A DNA stretch of 36,763 bases, from NCBI GenBank assembly GCA_025352905.1, contig JANXRX010000193.1, positions 1 to 36,763 on the forward strand, in the 5' to 3' direction. Under the pieces are notes generated by a model. The model worked only from the letters and a program-made list of their open reading frames with translations. It made no database searches and was not told the DNA's origin. This document shows positions 24,719 to 32,451 of the stretch, in pieces. This DNA comes from Bacteroidota bacterium. Its GTDB lineage: Bacteria > Bacteroidota > Bacteroidia > Chitinophagales > Chitinophagaceae. The first letter of the stretch is position 1, and every line of letters starts with the position of its first letter. The translations under genes and the position numbers were made by a program.

Positions 24719-25241
24719 AAAAACAGTGCTCGATAAATTTAAACAGGTCACCACTTTTGTTTTCGATGTCGATGGGGTACTTACCAACGGTAACCTGTTC
24801 CTTTTGGGTAACGGACTGATGGCAAGGCAGATGAATATCAGGGATGGATATGCTTTACAGCTGGCGGTGAAAAGAGGATATCGTGTGCTGGTGATATCGG
24901 GGGGAGATTCGCCGGAAGTAAAAGAACGGTTGTCAAAACTGGGCATAGCGGATGTATGGATGAAGGCTGAAGACAAAGCGGCTATCCTCCGGAATTATAT
25001 GGAGCAGAACGGGTTAACAAATGAAGTGGTGCTGTATATGGGAGATGATATACCCGACCACCCCGTAATGTTACTGGCCGGATTACCCTGTTGCCCGGCA
25101 GATGCGGTGCAGGAGATTAAAGAAGTATCTGTATATATGTCACATATAAAAGGAGGCGGTGGGTGTGCGAGGGACGTGATCGAAAAAGTGATGAAACTGC
25201 GGGGAGACTGGGGAGAGGATACTTCTGTACGGGCACAATAA
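24693..25241 (+). CDS. KdsC-like HAD-family phosphatase
   Basis: A small HAD phosphatase of 182 residues without a cap domain, like the tetrameric 3-deoxy-D-manno-octulosonate-8-phosphate phosphatase KdsC. The motifs are D25-x-D27 in FVFDVDGVLTNG (nucleophile and acid), VISGGDS, a conserved lysine in WMKAEDKAAIL, and the metal-binding YMGDDIPDHPVM. The C-terminal AVQEIKEVS..KGGGGCARDVIEKVM matches the KdsC tail. Kdo synthesis is the default role, but no kdsA, kdsB or kdsD gene is nearby and the next gene is a UbiA prenyltransferase, so another phosphate ester is possible. Start: ATG 24693, inside iscX; GTG 24726 is an alternative without overlap. Confidence 0.88.
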   Translation: MSGEITKNRKTVLDKFKQVTTFVFDVDGVLTNGNLFLLGNGLMARQMNIRDGYALQLAVKRGYRVLVISGGDSPEVKERLSKLGIADVWMKAEDKAAILRNYMEQNGLTNEVVLYMGDDIPDHPVMLLAGLPCCPADAVQEIKEVSVYMSHIKGGGGCARDVIEKVMKLRGDWGEDTSVRAQ

Positions 25242-25289
25242 TAGGCGCGTATCCGTGTCTTGTTATTATTTTACAGGCAAATCCATAAT

Positions 25290-26228
25290 TTGAAAATTAT
25301 CGTTGCATTCTCCCGGTTGGTGCGTTGGCCCAATCTTGTATTCATTGCGCTTACACAGGTGCTGTTTGAATATTGCATTTTCCAGAAAGTGTACCGGGGA
25401 ACGGCTGTTTATGAAGGTGAACAGAAACAGTTCCTGTTCATAGTGATCGCTTCCCTGCTGATTGCGGCGGCCGGATATATTATAAACGATTACTTTGATC
25501 TTAATATCGACCAGGTAAACAGACCCGGTAAAGTAGTGGTGAACCTGATCATCAACCGCAGGTGGGTCATCTTCTGGCATATGTTCCTGAGCCTGCTTGG
25601 CTTTTTCTTTACAGGGCTGGCCCTTCCGCTTACGGAGTACTGGCACCTGGTGCTGGCCAACCTGGTCAGTATCATCTTACTCTGGTTTTACTCAACCAAT
25701 TTTAAAAAACAATTACTGATCGGCAATATTGTTATCTCCCTGCTAACTGCATGGGTGATATTGATCGTCTATTTTTCAAAATATCCTTTGCATATCAGTA
25801 AACTGCTGGCGATAGACCGCAATGAGATCCGTTTATTCAGGTTCACTGTATTATATGCCTGTTTTGCATTTGTGATCTCACTCATCAGGGAAGTGATCAA
25901 GGATATGGAAGACGTGGAAGGCGACAGGAAATATGGCTGCCGAACCATGCCCATTATCTGGGGTATGAATGCCAGTAAGGTATTTGTGGCGGTATGGCTC
26001 ATCGTTCTGGTAGCGGCACTGATCATCCTTCAGTTATATGCCGTGCCCTTTGGCTGGTGGTACAGTATCGCGTATTGTGTATTGCTGATCATTGTGCCAT
26101 TGCTATGGATACTGATGAAGCTGTTCAGGGCCAATTCACCCAAAGAGTTTCATGTACTAAGTATCGCTGTTAAGCTGGTCATGTTTACAGGTATACTTTC
26201 TATGATCTTTTTCAGGTTCTATCTATAA
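25290..26228 (+). CDS. UbiA-family prenyltransferase (geranylgeranylglycerol-phosphate transferase-like)
   Basis: An integral-membrane prenyltransferase of about 312 residues with roughly nine hydrophobic segments. The two Mg-prenyl-diphosphate motifs are present: N66-D67-x2-D70-x3-D74 (NDYFDLNID) and DMEDVEGDRKYG near 207-218. Start: there is no early ATG. TTG 25290 gives MKIIVAFSRLVRWPNL, a natural start for this family; a TTG at 25260 would add ten residues. In Bacteroidota this subgroup is usually annotated as geranylgeranylglycerol-phosphate geranylgeranyltransferase, an ether-lipid-type activity, rather than UbiA or MenA. The neighbours do not include menaquinone genes. Its true acceptor is unknown. 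Confidence 0.88.
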   Translation: MKIIVAFSRLVRWPNLVFIALTQVLFEYCIFQKVYRGTAVYEGEQKQFLFIVIASLLIAAAGYIINDYFDLNIDQVNRPGKVVVNLIINRRWVIFWHMFLSLLGFFFTGLALPLTEYWHLVLANLVSIILLWFYSTNFKKQLLIGNIVISLLTAWVILIVYFSKYPLHISKLLAIDRNEIRLFRFTVLYACFAFVISLIREVIKDMEDVEGDRKYGCRTMPIIWGMNASKVFVAVWLIVLVAALIILQLYAVPFGWWYSIAYCVLLIIVPLLWILMKLFRANSPKEFHVLSIAVKLVMFTGILSMIFFRFYL

Positions 26229-26243
26229 ACAGTAAACATTCAT

Positions 26244-26831
26244 ATGCAGGATATTATTCTAGCCTCTCAATCGCCCAGGAGAAAAATGTTGCTGGAATGG
26301 GCCGAAATTCCGTTTGAGATAGTTATCAAAACAACAGCAGAAACGTTTCCTGCCCATCTCGATATTCCTGAGATCCCGGTGCATATTGCCCGCGAAAAAG
26401 CATTGGCTGTACGCGCATATGTAGAAGAAGCTTACCACGCCCAATTATCCGGGAAGACCATACTGGCCGCGGATACGATTGTTGTCCTCGATAAAGAAGT
26501 CATCGGCAAACCAAAAGACAGGGCCGATGCCATACGGATATTACGCGCGCTCTCAGGTAAATTGCATAGGGTGATCACGGGTGTGGTGATACTGCATACA
26601 GGCGGCGAGATCGCTTTTTCGGATACAACGGAAGTGACTTTCCACCCGTTAACGGAGGAGCAGATCGTTTTCTATGTTGATAAATATAAACCCTATGATA
26701 AAGCCGGTGCATATGCTATACAGGAATGGATAGGGGTAACAGGTATCCAATGCATCAAAGGGGATTTTTACAATGTAATGGGTCTGCCCGTGAGCCGTGT
26801 TGTACAGGCTTTGTATACACTAAATAGGTAA
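26244..26831 (+). CDS. maf: Maf-type nucleoside triphosphate pyrophosphatase (dTTP/UTP)
   Basis: A house-cleaning enzyme of 195 residues that hydrolyses dTTP, UTP or modified nucleotides to the monophosphate. The motifs in order are ASQSPRRKMLL (7-17, phosphate binding), ILAADTIVVLDKEVIGKPKDRADA (about 73-96, catalytic Asp in AADT), HRVITGVV, and YKPYDKAGAYAIQEWIG near 149-165. The last segment points to the YhdE/dTTPase subgroup rather than YceF. GDFYNVMGLPV closes the fold. It starts 15 bp after the UbiA gene, so both are likely on one transcript. Confidence 0.94.
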   Translation: MQDIILASQSPRRKMLLEWAEIPFEIVIKTTAETFPAHLDIPEIPVHIAREKALAVRAYVEEAYHAQLSGKTILAADTIVVLDKEVIGKPKDRADAIRILRALSGKLHRVITGVVILHTGGEIAFSDTTEVTFHPLTEEQIVFYVDKYKPYDKAGAYAIQEWIGVTGIQCIKGDFYNVMGLPVSRVVQALYTLNR

Positions 26832-26900
26832 ACAAAAATCAGGTATTTATAACGTGCCTTTCTTCTGTAATTTTTCATTCCGCATCTAAAGCGGGTTTTT

Positions 26901-28169
26901 ATGAATGAAAGATTACTGCAGTTTATCTGGCAGTTCCAGTATTTTAATAAACAAAGACTTACTACTTCACAGGGAGAATCGTTACAGATCCTGAAACCCG
27001 GTGCCTGGAACCATCACCAGGGGCCCGACTTTTCTGAAGCCACCATCCGCATCGGCGATACTACCTGGGTTGGCAATATCGAGATCCATATCCTTTCTTC
27101 TGATTGGTATAAACACAGGCATGCCGGTGATAAACATTATGCCAATATCATCCTGCACGTTGTATGGGAAGAAGATACACCGGTATATGATGCCAACGGG
27201 TATCCTTTTCCCTGTTTTGTGTTACAGCAACAGGTACCCAAACATTTGCTGCAACGCTACGCGCAAATGATGGAAAGCCATGTTACACTGCCCTGTCATT
27301 CTTTCCTGCCCGCATTACCGGAGCTTTCCTGGATCGCCTGGAAAGAGCGTCTTGCTGCAGAAAGACTGGAGCGAAGATCCGAACGGGCGCTGGCGCTGTA
27401 CCGGCAAAGCAACGGTCATTGGGAAGAAGTATTCTGGTGGATGCTTTCTGCCAATTTCGGGATCCATGTAAATGCGAATCTTTTTCAGTCGGTAGCCCAA
27501 AGTCTCCCGCTTACCCTGATAGCCAGGCACAGGAACCGGTTAGATCAACTGGAAGCATTGTTGTTGGGGCAGGCCAACCTTTTGTCAGCCAGCTATACAG
27601 ATATACATGCTGTATTATTGCAGAAAGAACATGTATTTCTTACAAAGAAATACGGGTTGCAACCGGTAAACTGCCAACCTGCTTTTTTACGGATGCGGCC
27701 GGCCGCATTTCCTACGGTAAGGCTGGCCCAATTGGCCATGCTGATCAGTCATTCAGGTCATCTCTTTTCGCAGGTAAAAGAACTGGAACATCTGGCAACT
27801 GCCCGGAAATTGTTTACGGTTACAGCAGGGGATTACTGGAACGATCATTACCGGTTTGATCATTTGACTGTTTGCCGGCCCAAACAGCTCGGAATAAAAA
27901 TGATAGAAAATATCCTGATCAATACGGTGATACCGGTATTGTTTGCCTGCGGGTCATACGAAAAAGAAGAAAGGTATAAGGATAAAGCCGTGCAATGGCT
28001 ATCGCAATTGCCACCGGAGCAAAACAAGCTGACCGAAAACTGGAAGCAGTTACACGTCCCGAACGAGTCGGCGCTGGATTCACAGGCCCTGATAGAATTA
28101 ACAAATCATTATTGTACCCACAAGCGCTGTCTCGATTGTGCGGTAGGCAACAGTATCCTTAAAAGCTGA
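26901..28169 (+). CDS. DUF2851 family protein
   Basis: A 422-residue protein of the Bacteroidota-centred DUF2851 family, function unknown. The conserved N-terminal signature is complete: QGPDFSEATIRIGDTTWVGN then IEIHILSSDWYKHRHAGDKHY and ANIILHVVWEED. The several His, Asp and Glu residues there look like a metal or nuclease-like site, but this is inference. The C-terminus has the Cys/His cluster HYCTHKRCLDCAVG, a possible metal site. No signal peptide or membrane segment is seen. It lies 69 bp after maf; just upstream is a weak hairpin (CCGC..GCGG plus T-run, 26883-26899). It converges with the second OsmC gene, with 5 bp between stops. Confidence 0.92.
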   Translation: MNERLLQFIWQFQYFNKQRLTTSQGESLQILKPGAWNHHQGPDFSEATIRIGDTTWVGNIEIHILSSDWYKHRHAGDKHYANIILHVVWEEDTPVYDANGYPFPCFVLQQQVPKHLLQRYAQMMESHVTLPCHSFLPALPELSWIAWKERLAAERLERRSERALALYRQSNGHWEEVFWWMLSANFGIHVNANLFQSVAQSLPLTLIARHRNRLDQLEALLLGQANLLSASYTDIHAVLLQKEHVFLTKKYGLQPVNCQPAFLRMRPAAFPTVRLAQLAMLISHSGHLFSQVKELEHLATARKLFTVTAGDYWNDHYRFDHLTVCRPKQLGIKMIENILINTVIPVLFACGSYEKEERYKDKAVQWLSQLPPEQNKLTENWKQLHVPNESALDSQALIELTNHYCTHKRCLDCAVGNSILKS

Positions 28170-28174
28170 GTCTT

Positions 28175-28579
28175 TTACCAGTTGAATTGCATATCCAGTT
28201 CCACATCGGGATGGAGGGTTCTTTCAACAGGGCAGGTGCGGGCAGTTCTTTCAAGGAGATCCTTTTGTTTTTCGTCCAGCCCGAGATTTGCCGGGAAAAA
28301 AACATGGACAATGATTTTGCTGATGCGGCGCGGTTCAGAAGCCATGACTTTGGTAACGTCTAACCGGGTGCCGTCCAGAACAATATTCATTGTACGGGCC
28401 TTGATAGCCATAGTGGTAACCATGCAGGTGCCTAAAGCGGCTACCACCAGGTCAGTAGGGGAGAATCTTTCACCCTTTCCCTGGTTATCGGTAGGGGCGT
28501 CTGTTTCAATAACCGTTCCGCTTTGCAAATGGGTGGCAACGGTTCTCAGGTCAGCTTTATAAATAATTTGTGAAGTCAT
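28175..28579 (-). CDS. OsmC/YhfA-family protein
   Basis: A small OsmC-fold protein of 134 residues from the YhfA-like branch rather than the OsmC branch at 16809. The two cysteines are C52 in AALGTCMVTTMAIKAR and C116 in RTCPVERTLHP. It begins with the domain-swapped strand YKADLRTVATHLQSG and has RFSPTDLVVAALGTC. Likely a thiol peroxidase or a redox-sensing relative. It is divergent from the outer-membrane protein gene across 37 bp. No perfect -7 element is seen in that gap. Confidence 0.93.
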   Translation of the reverse strand: MTSQIIYKADLRTVATHLQSGTVIETDAPTDNQGKGERFSPTDLVVAALGTCMVTTMAIKARTMNIVLDGTRLDVTKVMASEPRRISKIIVHVFFPANLGLDEKQKDLLERTARTCPVERTLHPDVELDMQFNW

Positions 28580-28616
28580 TGTTTCAATTTGCCATAAATT
28601 TACAATAACAAATCAA

Positions 28617-29444
28617 ATGGAAGTGAAGAAGCTATTTATTGTCCTTTTCCTGTTCAACGCTATTCTTGTTTCGGCCCAGCAGAACGGTCCTTCCACTGTA
28701 GCCACGGAACGTGCCCAGAAAAAAGTAGAGCGCAGGGAAAAGATCAACCAATTAATCAAACAGGAAGAGGAAGGTGCATTGATCTACCAGAAACAGGGCG
28801 CTTTCGCTTTTAAGTTCAATACCGATGGATGGAGCATGTTCTATGAGCATGGAAAATACAAGACACTTACCAAAACCAATCTCTGGTGGCTTGAACTGGG
28901 TGAAAGAAAACATCCCAAAGAAGAAAAAGTGCCTACCCTCAGCGCTTCGCAGGGTTTCCTGGTCATCTCCAGCTATATATATGGTAAGATCAACAATTTC
29001 TATTACCTCAAAGCAGGTTTTGGCCAGCAGAAACTGATTGGCGGCAAGGGCAATAAGAACGGGGTGGCTGTTTCCGCTATTTATGGCGGGGGGCTCACGG
29101 CGGGTTTCCTGAAGCCTTACTATATAGAGATCAACGATCCCAATACCAACCAGCGGGAACAGATCAAATACAATAATAACGATAACCTTTTTCTCGATCC
29201 TTCCATCATACTCGGTAAAGGAGATTTTACGAAAGGATTCAACGAGATGAAATTTGTACCGGGGGTACACGCCAGAACCGCTATCCGTTTCGATTATGGC
29301 CGCTATAATGAAATACTTTCGGCCATTGAAGTAGGGCTGAATGCGGAATATTACAGCAAAACAATGCCCTTACTACTCCTAAACCCCGAGAAAAAATTCT
29401 TTTTCAACGCTTACGTTGCCCTTGTTTTTGGTAAAAGAAAGTGA
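28617..29444 (+). CDS. Exported, probably outer-membrane beta-barrel protein of unknown function
   Basis: I do not recognise a named family. The 275-residue product has a clear signal peptide ([19 protein letters not shown]), then a charged, probably helical stretch (residues ~33-52, [20 protein letters not shown]). The rest alternates short aromatic-rich strands ([63 protein letters not shown]) and ends in [13 protein letters not shown], as in small outer-membrane barrels. It lies just upstream of lipA in the same direction; the lipA promoter element starts 3 bp after its stop. Confidence 0.8.
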   Translation: MEVKKLFIVLFLFNAILVSAQQNGPSTVATERAQKKVERREKINQLIKQEEEGALIYQKQGAFAFKFNTDGWSMFYEHGKYKTLTKTNLWWLELGERKHPKEEKVPTLSASQGFLVISSYIYGKINNFYYLKAGFGQQKLIGGKGNKNGVAVSAIYGGGLTAGFLKPYYIEINDPNTNQREQIKYNNNDNLFLDPSIILGKGDFTKGFNEMKFVPGVHARTAIRFDYGRYNEILSAIEVGLNAEYYSKTMPLLLLNPEKKFFFNAYVALVFGKRK

Positions 29445-29446
29445 CC

Positions 29447-29454
29447 TATTTTTG
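29447..29454 (+). promoter_or_regulatory. -7 promoter element for lipA
   Basis: An exact TATTTTTG three bases after the upstream stop. A TTTG at 29427-29430 is 16 bp away, slightly closer than usual. The leader to ATG 29537 would be about 75 bases. Confidence 0.45.
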
Positions 29455-29524
29455 CTTCAGGCACCGTGCTGAACAATTGGTTCCAGCCTTTGTTAGTATC
29501 TCTATTCATTATTCCATTCAGACC

Positions 29525-29530
29525 AGGAGG
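29525..29530 (+). promoter_or_regulatory. Shine-Dalgarno site AGGAGG before lipA
   Basis: A full AGGAGG six bases before ATG 29537. Such sites are unusual in Bacteroidota, whose mRNAs generally lack them. It fixes the lipA start against the longer frame opening at 29441. Confidence 0.65.
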
Positions 29531-29536
29531 AATTGC

Positions 29537-30487
29537 ATGCAGGAATTACCCGTGGTGGCACGTACAGATGCTGCCGGATCACCGTTAAAAAAACCCAATT
29601 GGCTGCGTGTAAAGCTACCCATAGGGGAAAGTTATAAACATGTGCGTGGGCTGGTGGATACCCATAAACTGCATACCATCTGCGAAAGCGGTAACTGCCC
29701 TAATATGGGCGAATGCTGGGGGGCCGGAACGGCTACATTCATGATACTGGGCAATACCTGTACCCGCAGCTGCGGGTTTTGTGCCGTGGCAACCGGGAGA
29801 CCGGATCCGGTTGACTGGAACGAACCGCAGCGGGTAGCCGAAGCCATTCACCTGATGAAAGTAAAACACGCGGTGATCACGAGTGTTGACAGGGATGAAT
29901 TAAAAGACGGCGGTTCCATTATCTGGTACAATACCATTGAAGCCGTAAAGGGAATGAATCCCGATACCACTCTTGAGACCCTGGTACCCGATTTCCAGGG
30001 CCGGGCCGACCAGATCCAACGTATTATCCAGGCAGCGCCGGATGTGGTTAGTCATAATATGGAAACCGTTGAACGCCTCACCCGCCAGGTACGTGTACAG
30101 GCAAAATACCGCCGTAGCCTCGAAGTCTTGCGGATGCTGAAGGAAGGGGGAATGCGAACCAAAACAGGTATCATGCTCGGCCTTGGCGAAACCAAAGAAG
30201 AAATCATACAAAGCATGGAGCACCTGGTAGCGGTGGGTACGGATGTATTAACCCTCGGCCAGTATTTACAACCCACCAAAAAGCACTTACCCGTGCAACG
30301 TTTTGTACACCCCGATGAATTTGCGGAACTCCGGGAGATAGGCTATGAACTGGGTTTTGATTACGTGGAGAGCGGTCCATTGGTACGCTCTTCTTACCAC
30401 AGTGAAAAGCATGTGATAGAGGGATATGGGAAGAATAAATGGAAAGAGGAAAAAGAGCTTTTAATAAGATCAGGTAAACTTGTATGA
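29537..30487 (+). CDS. lipA: Lipoyl synthase
   Basis: A radical-SAM enzyme that inserts two sulfurs into protein-bound octanoyl groups to make lipoyl groups on PDH, 2-oxoglutarate dehydrogenase and glycine cleavage proteins. The 316 residues have the auxiliary-cluster motif [12 protein letters not shown] near 52-63, the radical-[11 protein letters not shown] near 75-82, and the C-terminal RSSYHSEK whose serine binds the auxiliary cluster. The start is set by the Shine-Dalgarno site; a frame opening at 29441 would add 32 unlikely residues. The stop overlaps the next start (ATGA). lipB is not adjacent. Confidence 0.96.
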   Translation: MQELPVVARTDAAGSPLKKPNWLRVKLPIGESYKHVRGLVDTHKLHTICESGNCPNMGECWGAGTATFMILGNTCTRSCGFCAVATGRPDPVDWNEPQRVAEAIHLMKVKHAVITSVDRDELKDGGSIIWYNTIEAVKGMNPDTTLETLVPDFQGRADQIQRIIQAAPDVVSHNMETVERLTRQVRVQAKYRRSLEVLRMLKEGGMRTKTGIMLGLGETKEEIIQSMEHLVAVGTDVLTLGQYLQPTKKHLPVQRFVHPDEFAELREIGYELGFDYVESGPLVRSSYHSEKHVIEGYGKNKWKEEKELLIRSGKLV

Positions 30488-31434
30488 GGTTTTGTATTTT
30501 TTTGCTTGTATGCCCTTTACTAACCTCTGCCCAATGGCACTGGAAAAACGTAGACTCGCTTTACGGGCCACTCCCATCATCCATGCATGTTTTTGTATCA
30601 GGCGACTCAACAGAAGGCAAACCGAATATTGCTTATTATGTAAGTGTGGATATGAAAGACAAAACCCTTGCGTTTACAACGCAGGTGGGTAATGGCAAAC
30701 GATTTACACCGTCACAGTACTATGAACAGGAAGATCATCCTGTGGTAGTCATGAATTGCACATTTTTCGAGTTTGTCCGCAACAGTAACCAGAATATAGT
30801 TATGAAAGATGGCAAAATGCTTGCGTACCAGGTGCATAGTATGCCAGGTAAAGCAAAAGATACGCTTACGTATCAGCATCCTTTTGGGAGCGCCATAGGG
30901 ATCAGCAGGAGCCGGAAAGCGGATGTGGCATGGCTATACACGGATTCTGCAGATAACTACCCTTATGCGAGCCAGGAACCGGTTAACGCATTTAAAGACT
31001 CCGTTCTGCAGCATAGTAAAAAAGAAATGTTGCAATGGGGACATTTCAAAAAATGGAAAATGGAAACTGCGGTAGGCGGCGGCCCTGTATTACTACAAAA
31101 CGGTGGTATCAAGGTCACCAATAATGAAGAATTGAAATTCGTTGGTAAAGCCATCAACGATAAACATCCCAGAACGGCTATGGGTTATACGCCGGATGGC
31201 AGGTTGATACTTTTGGTGATTGAAGGGCGTTTCCCCAATAAAGCCGAAGGGGCCACACTTACACAGGAAGCACAGATGCTCAAAGAAATAGGTTGTAGAG
31301 AAGCAGTAAACTTAGACGGTGGCGGCAGCAGTACTTTGCTGATTAATGGAAAACGCACTATCACACCAAGCGAAAAAGACGGGCAGCGGCCGGTACCGGC
31401 TGTGTTCCTGGTGAAGAAAGTTAACAATTTTTAA
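30484..31434 (+). CDS. Phosphodiester glycosidase (NAGPA/DUF2233) family exported protein
   Basis: A 316-residue exported protein. The signal peptide is [17 protein letters not shown]. The domain is related to the human uncovering enzyme NAGPA and bacterial DUF2233 proteins such as YngK, which split sugar phosphodiesters. Conserved segments are [46 protein letters not shown] (in two parts, about 236-257) and the catalytic-site block [17 protein letters not shown] near 279-295. It probably acts in the periplasm on glycan or cell-wall phosphodiesters. The ATGA overlap with lipA implies coupled translation, an unexpected pairing. Its stop abuts the stop of the convergent ROK gene with no base between them. 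Confidence 0.9.
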   Translation: MRFCIFLLVCPLLTSAQWHWKNVDSLYGPLPSSMHVFVSGDSTEGKPNIAYYVSVDMKDKTLAFTTQVGNGKRFTPSQYYEQEDHPVVVMNCTFFEFVRNSNQNIVMKDGKMLAYQVHSMPGKAKDTLTYQHPFGSAIGISRSRKADVAWLYTDSADNYPYASQEPVNAFKDSVLQHSKKEMLQWGHFKKWKMETAVGGGPVLLQNGGIKVTNNEELKFVGKAINDKHPRTAMGYTPDGRLILLVIEGRFPNKAEGATLTQEAQMLKEIGCREAVNLDGGGSSTLLINGKRTITPSEKDGQRPVPAVFLVKKVNNF

Positions 31435-32442
31435 TTATTTCAACTCCCACACCAACGCTGAAGCTCCCAGTATCGCCGCATCCGATTCTTTCAAATGGCT
31501 CACGAGGATCTTTACTTTATTCTGGAATACCTGTATCAGGTTAGCTTCCATATTTTCTCTTGTTGGCTTTAAGAGAAGTTCGCCGGCCTTCGTTAATCCG
31601 CCAAAAAGAATAATAGCTTCCGGACTGGAGAACATCACAAAATTGGCCAGCGCCAGCCCGAGGATCTTTCCGGTATATTCAAAGATTTCTTTTGCCAGCG
31701 GATCGCCATCCATCGCTGCTTCATATACTTTTTTGGAGTCGATATCTTTTTCTGCCAGTTTCCTGAGCGAACTCGGCGTTTTGCTTTTGGCCAAAAATTC
31801 GAGCGTGGTTAATCTTACACCGGTAGCCGAGGCATAACTTTCCAAAGAGCCTTTTTTGCCGGTGCCTGTATGCAAACGGCCATCAGGGATAATAATCGTA
31901 TGGCCGAGTTCACCGGCAAACCCATCATGACCGTAAATAAGTTTTCCATTGGCAACGATCCCACTGCCCACACCGGTTCCCAGCGTGATCATGATAAAAT
32001 CCCTCATGCCCTGCGCCGCGCCATACATCATCTCACCCAGTGCGGCGGCATTGGCATCATTGGTGAGTACTACCGGCAGTTTAAATTTATTTTCCACGAG
32101 TTTGGCAAGAGGAATGATCCCTTTCCAGGGTAGGTTGGGTGCATATTCAACGGTACCTGTATAATAGTTACCATTTGGCGCACCCAGCCCCATACCTTTT
32201 ATCCTGCCGATGCCACCCGCCTGCTCAATAAATGGACTGAGATTGGCATACAACTCGTCAATAAAACCCTCGATCGTATCATGCTTGCGGGTAGACATTT
32301 CACTGGAAAAAAGCAGGTTGCCTATCCTGTCAACAATACCGAATTTTGTTCCGGTACCCCCAATGTCTATCCCCACAGCCAACTGTTCCATACCGGGTTT
32401 AATTCTGGCCATCTTCATATTGTTTTGTGGATCAGCTGCCAT
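31435..32442 (-). CDS. ROK-family sugar kinase (glucokinase-like) without the zinc cysteines
   Basis: A cytosolic sugar kinase of up to 335 residues, probably phosphorylating glucose. ROK motifs are present: VGIDIGGTGTKFGIVD (ATP site), GLGAPN, TNDANAAALGE with the catalytic Asp, ITLGTGVGSGIV, and HDGFAGELGHTII. The ROK zinc motif CxCGxxGCxE is changed to T192-G-T194-G-K-K-G-S199-L-E, so all three cysteines are replaced while the surrounding residues and the LESYASATG that follows are kept. Start: ATG 32442 is 9 bp after the transporter stop; ATG 32391 (MEQLAVGIDIGGT) is the likelier family start. It forms an operon with the upstream sugar importer and lies beside glycogen genes. Confidence 0.93.
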   Translation of the reverse strand: MAADPQNNMKMARIKPGMEQLAVGIDIGGTGTKFGIVDRIGNLLFSSEMSTRKHDTIEGFIDELYANLSPFIEQAGGIGRIKGMGLGAPNGNYYTGTVEYAPNLPWKGIIPLAKLVENKFKLPVVLTNDANAAALGEMMYGAAQGMRDFIMITLGTGVGSGIVANGKLIYGHDGFAGELGHTIIIPDGRLHTGTGKKGSLESYASATGVRLTTLEFLAKSKTPSSLRKLAEKDIDSKKVYEAAMDGDPLAKEIFEYTGKILGLALANFVMFSSPEAIILFGGLTKAGELLLKPTRENMEANLIQVFQNKVKILVSHLKESDAAILGASALVWELK

Positions 32443-32451
32443 TCATCAAAG

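Noticed and set aside
28752..29270. A 172-codon open frame antisense to the outer-membrane protein gene
   Set aside because: The sense frame has a signal peptide and barrel strands; the antisense product has no recognisable feature.
29441..29536. N-terminal extension of lipA by 32 residues
   Set aside because: It overlaps the exact -7 element, and the AGGAGG site points to ATG 29537.
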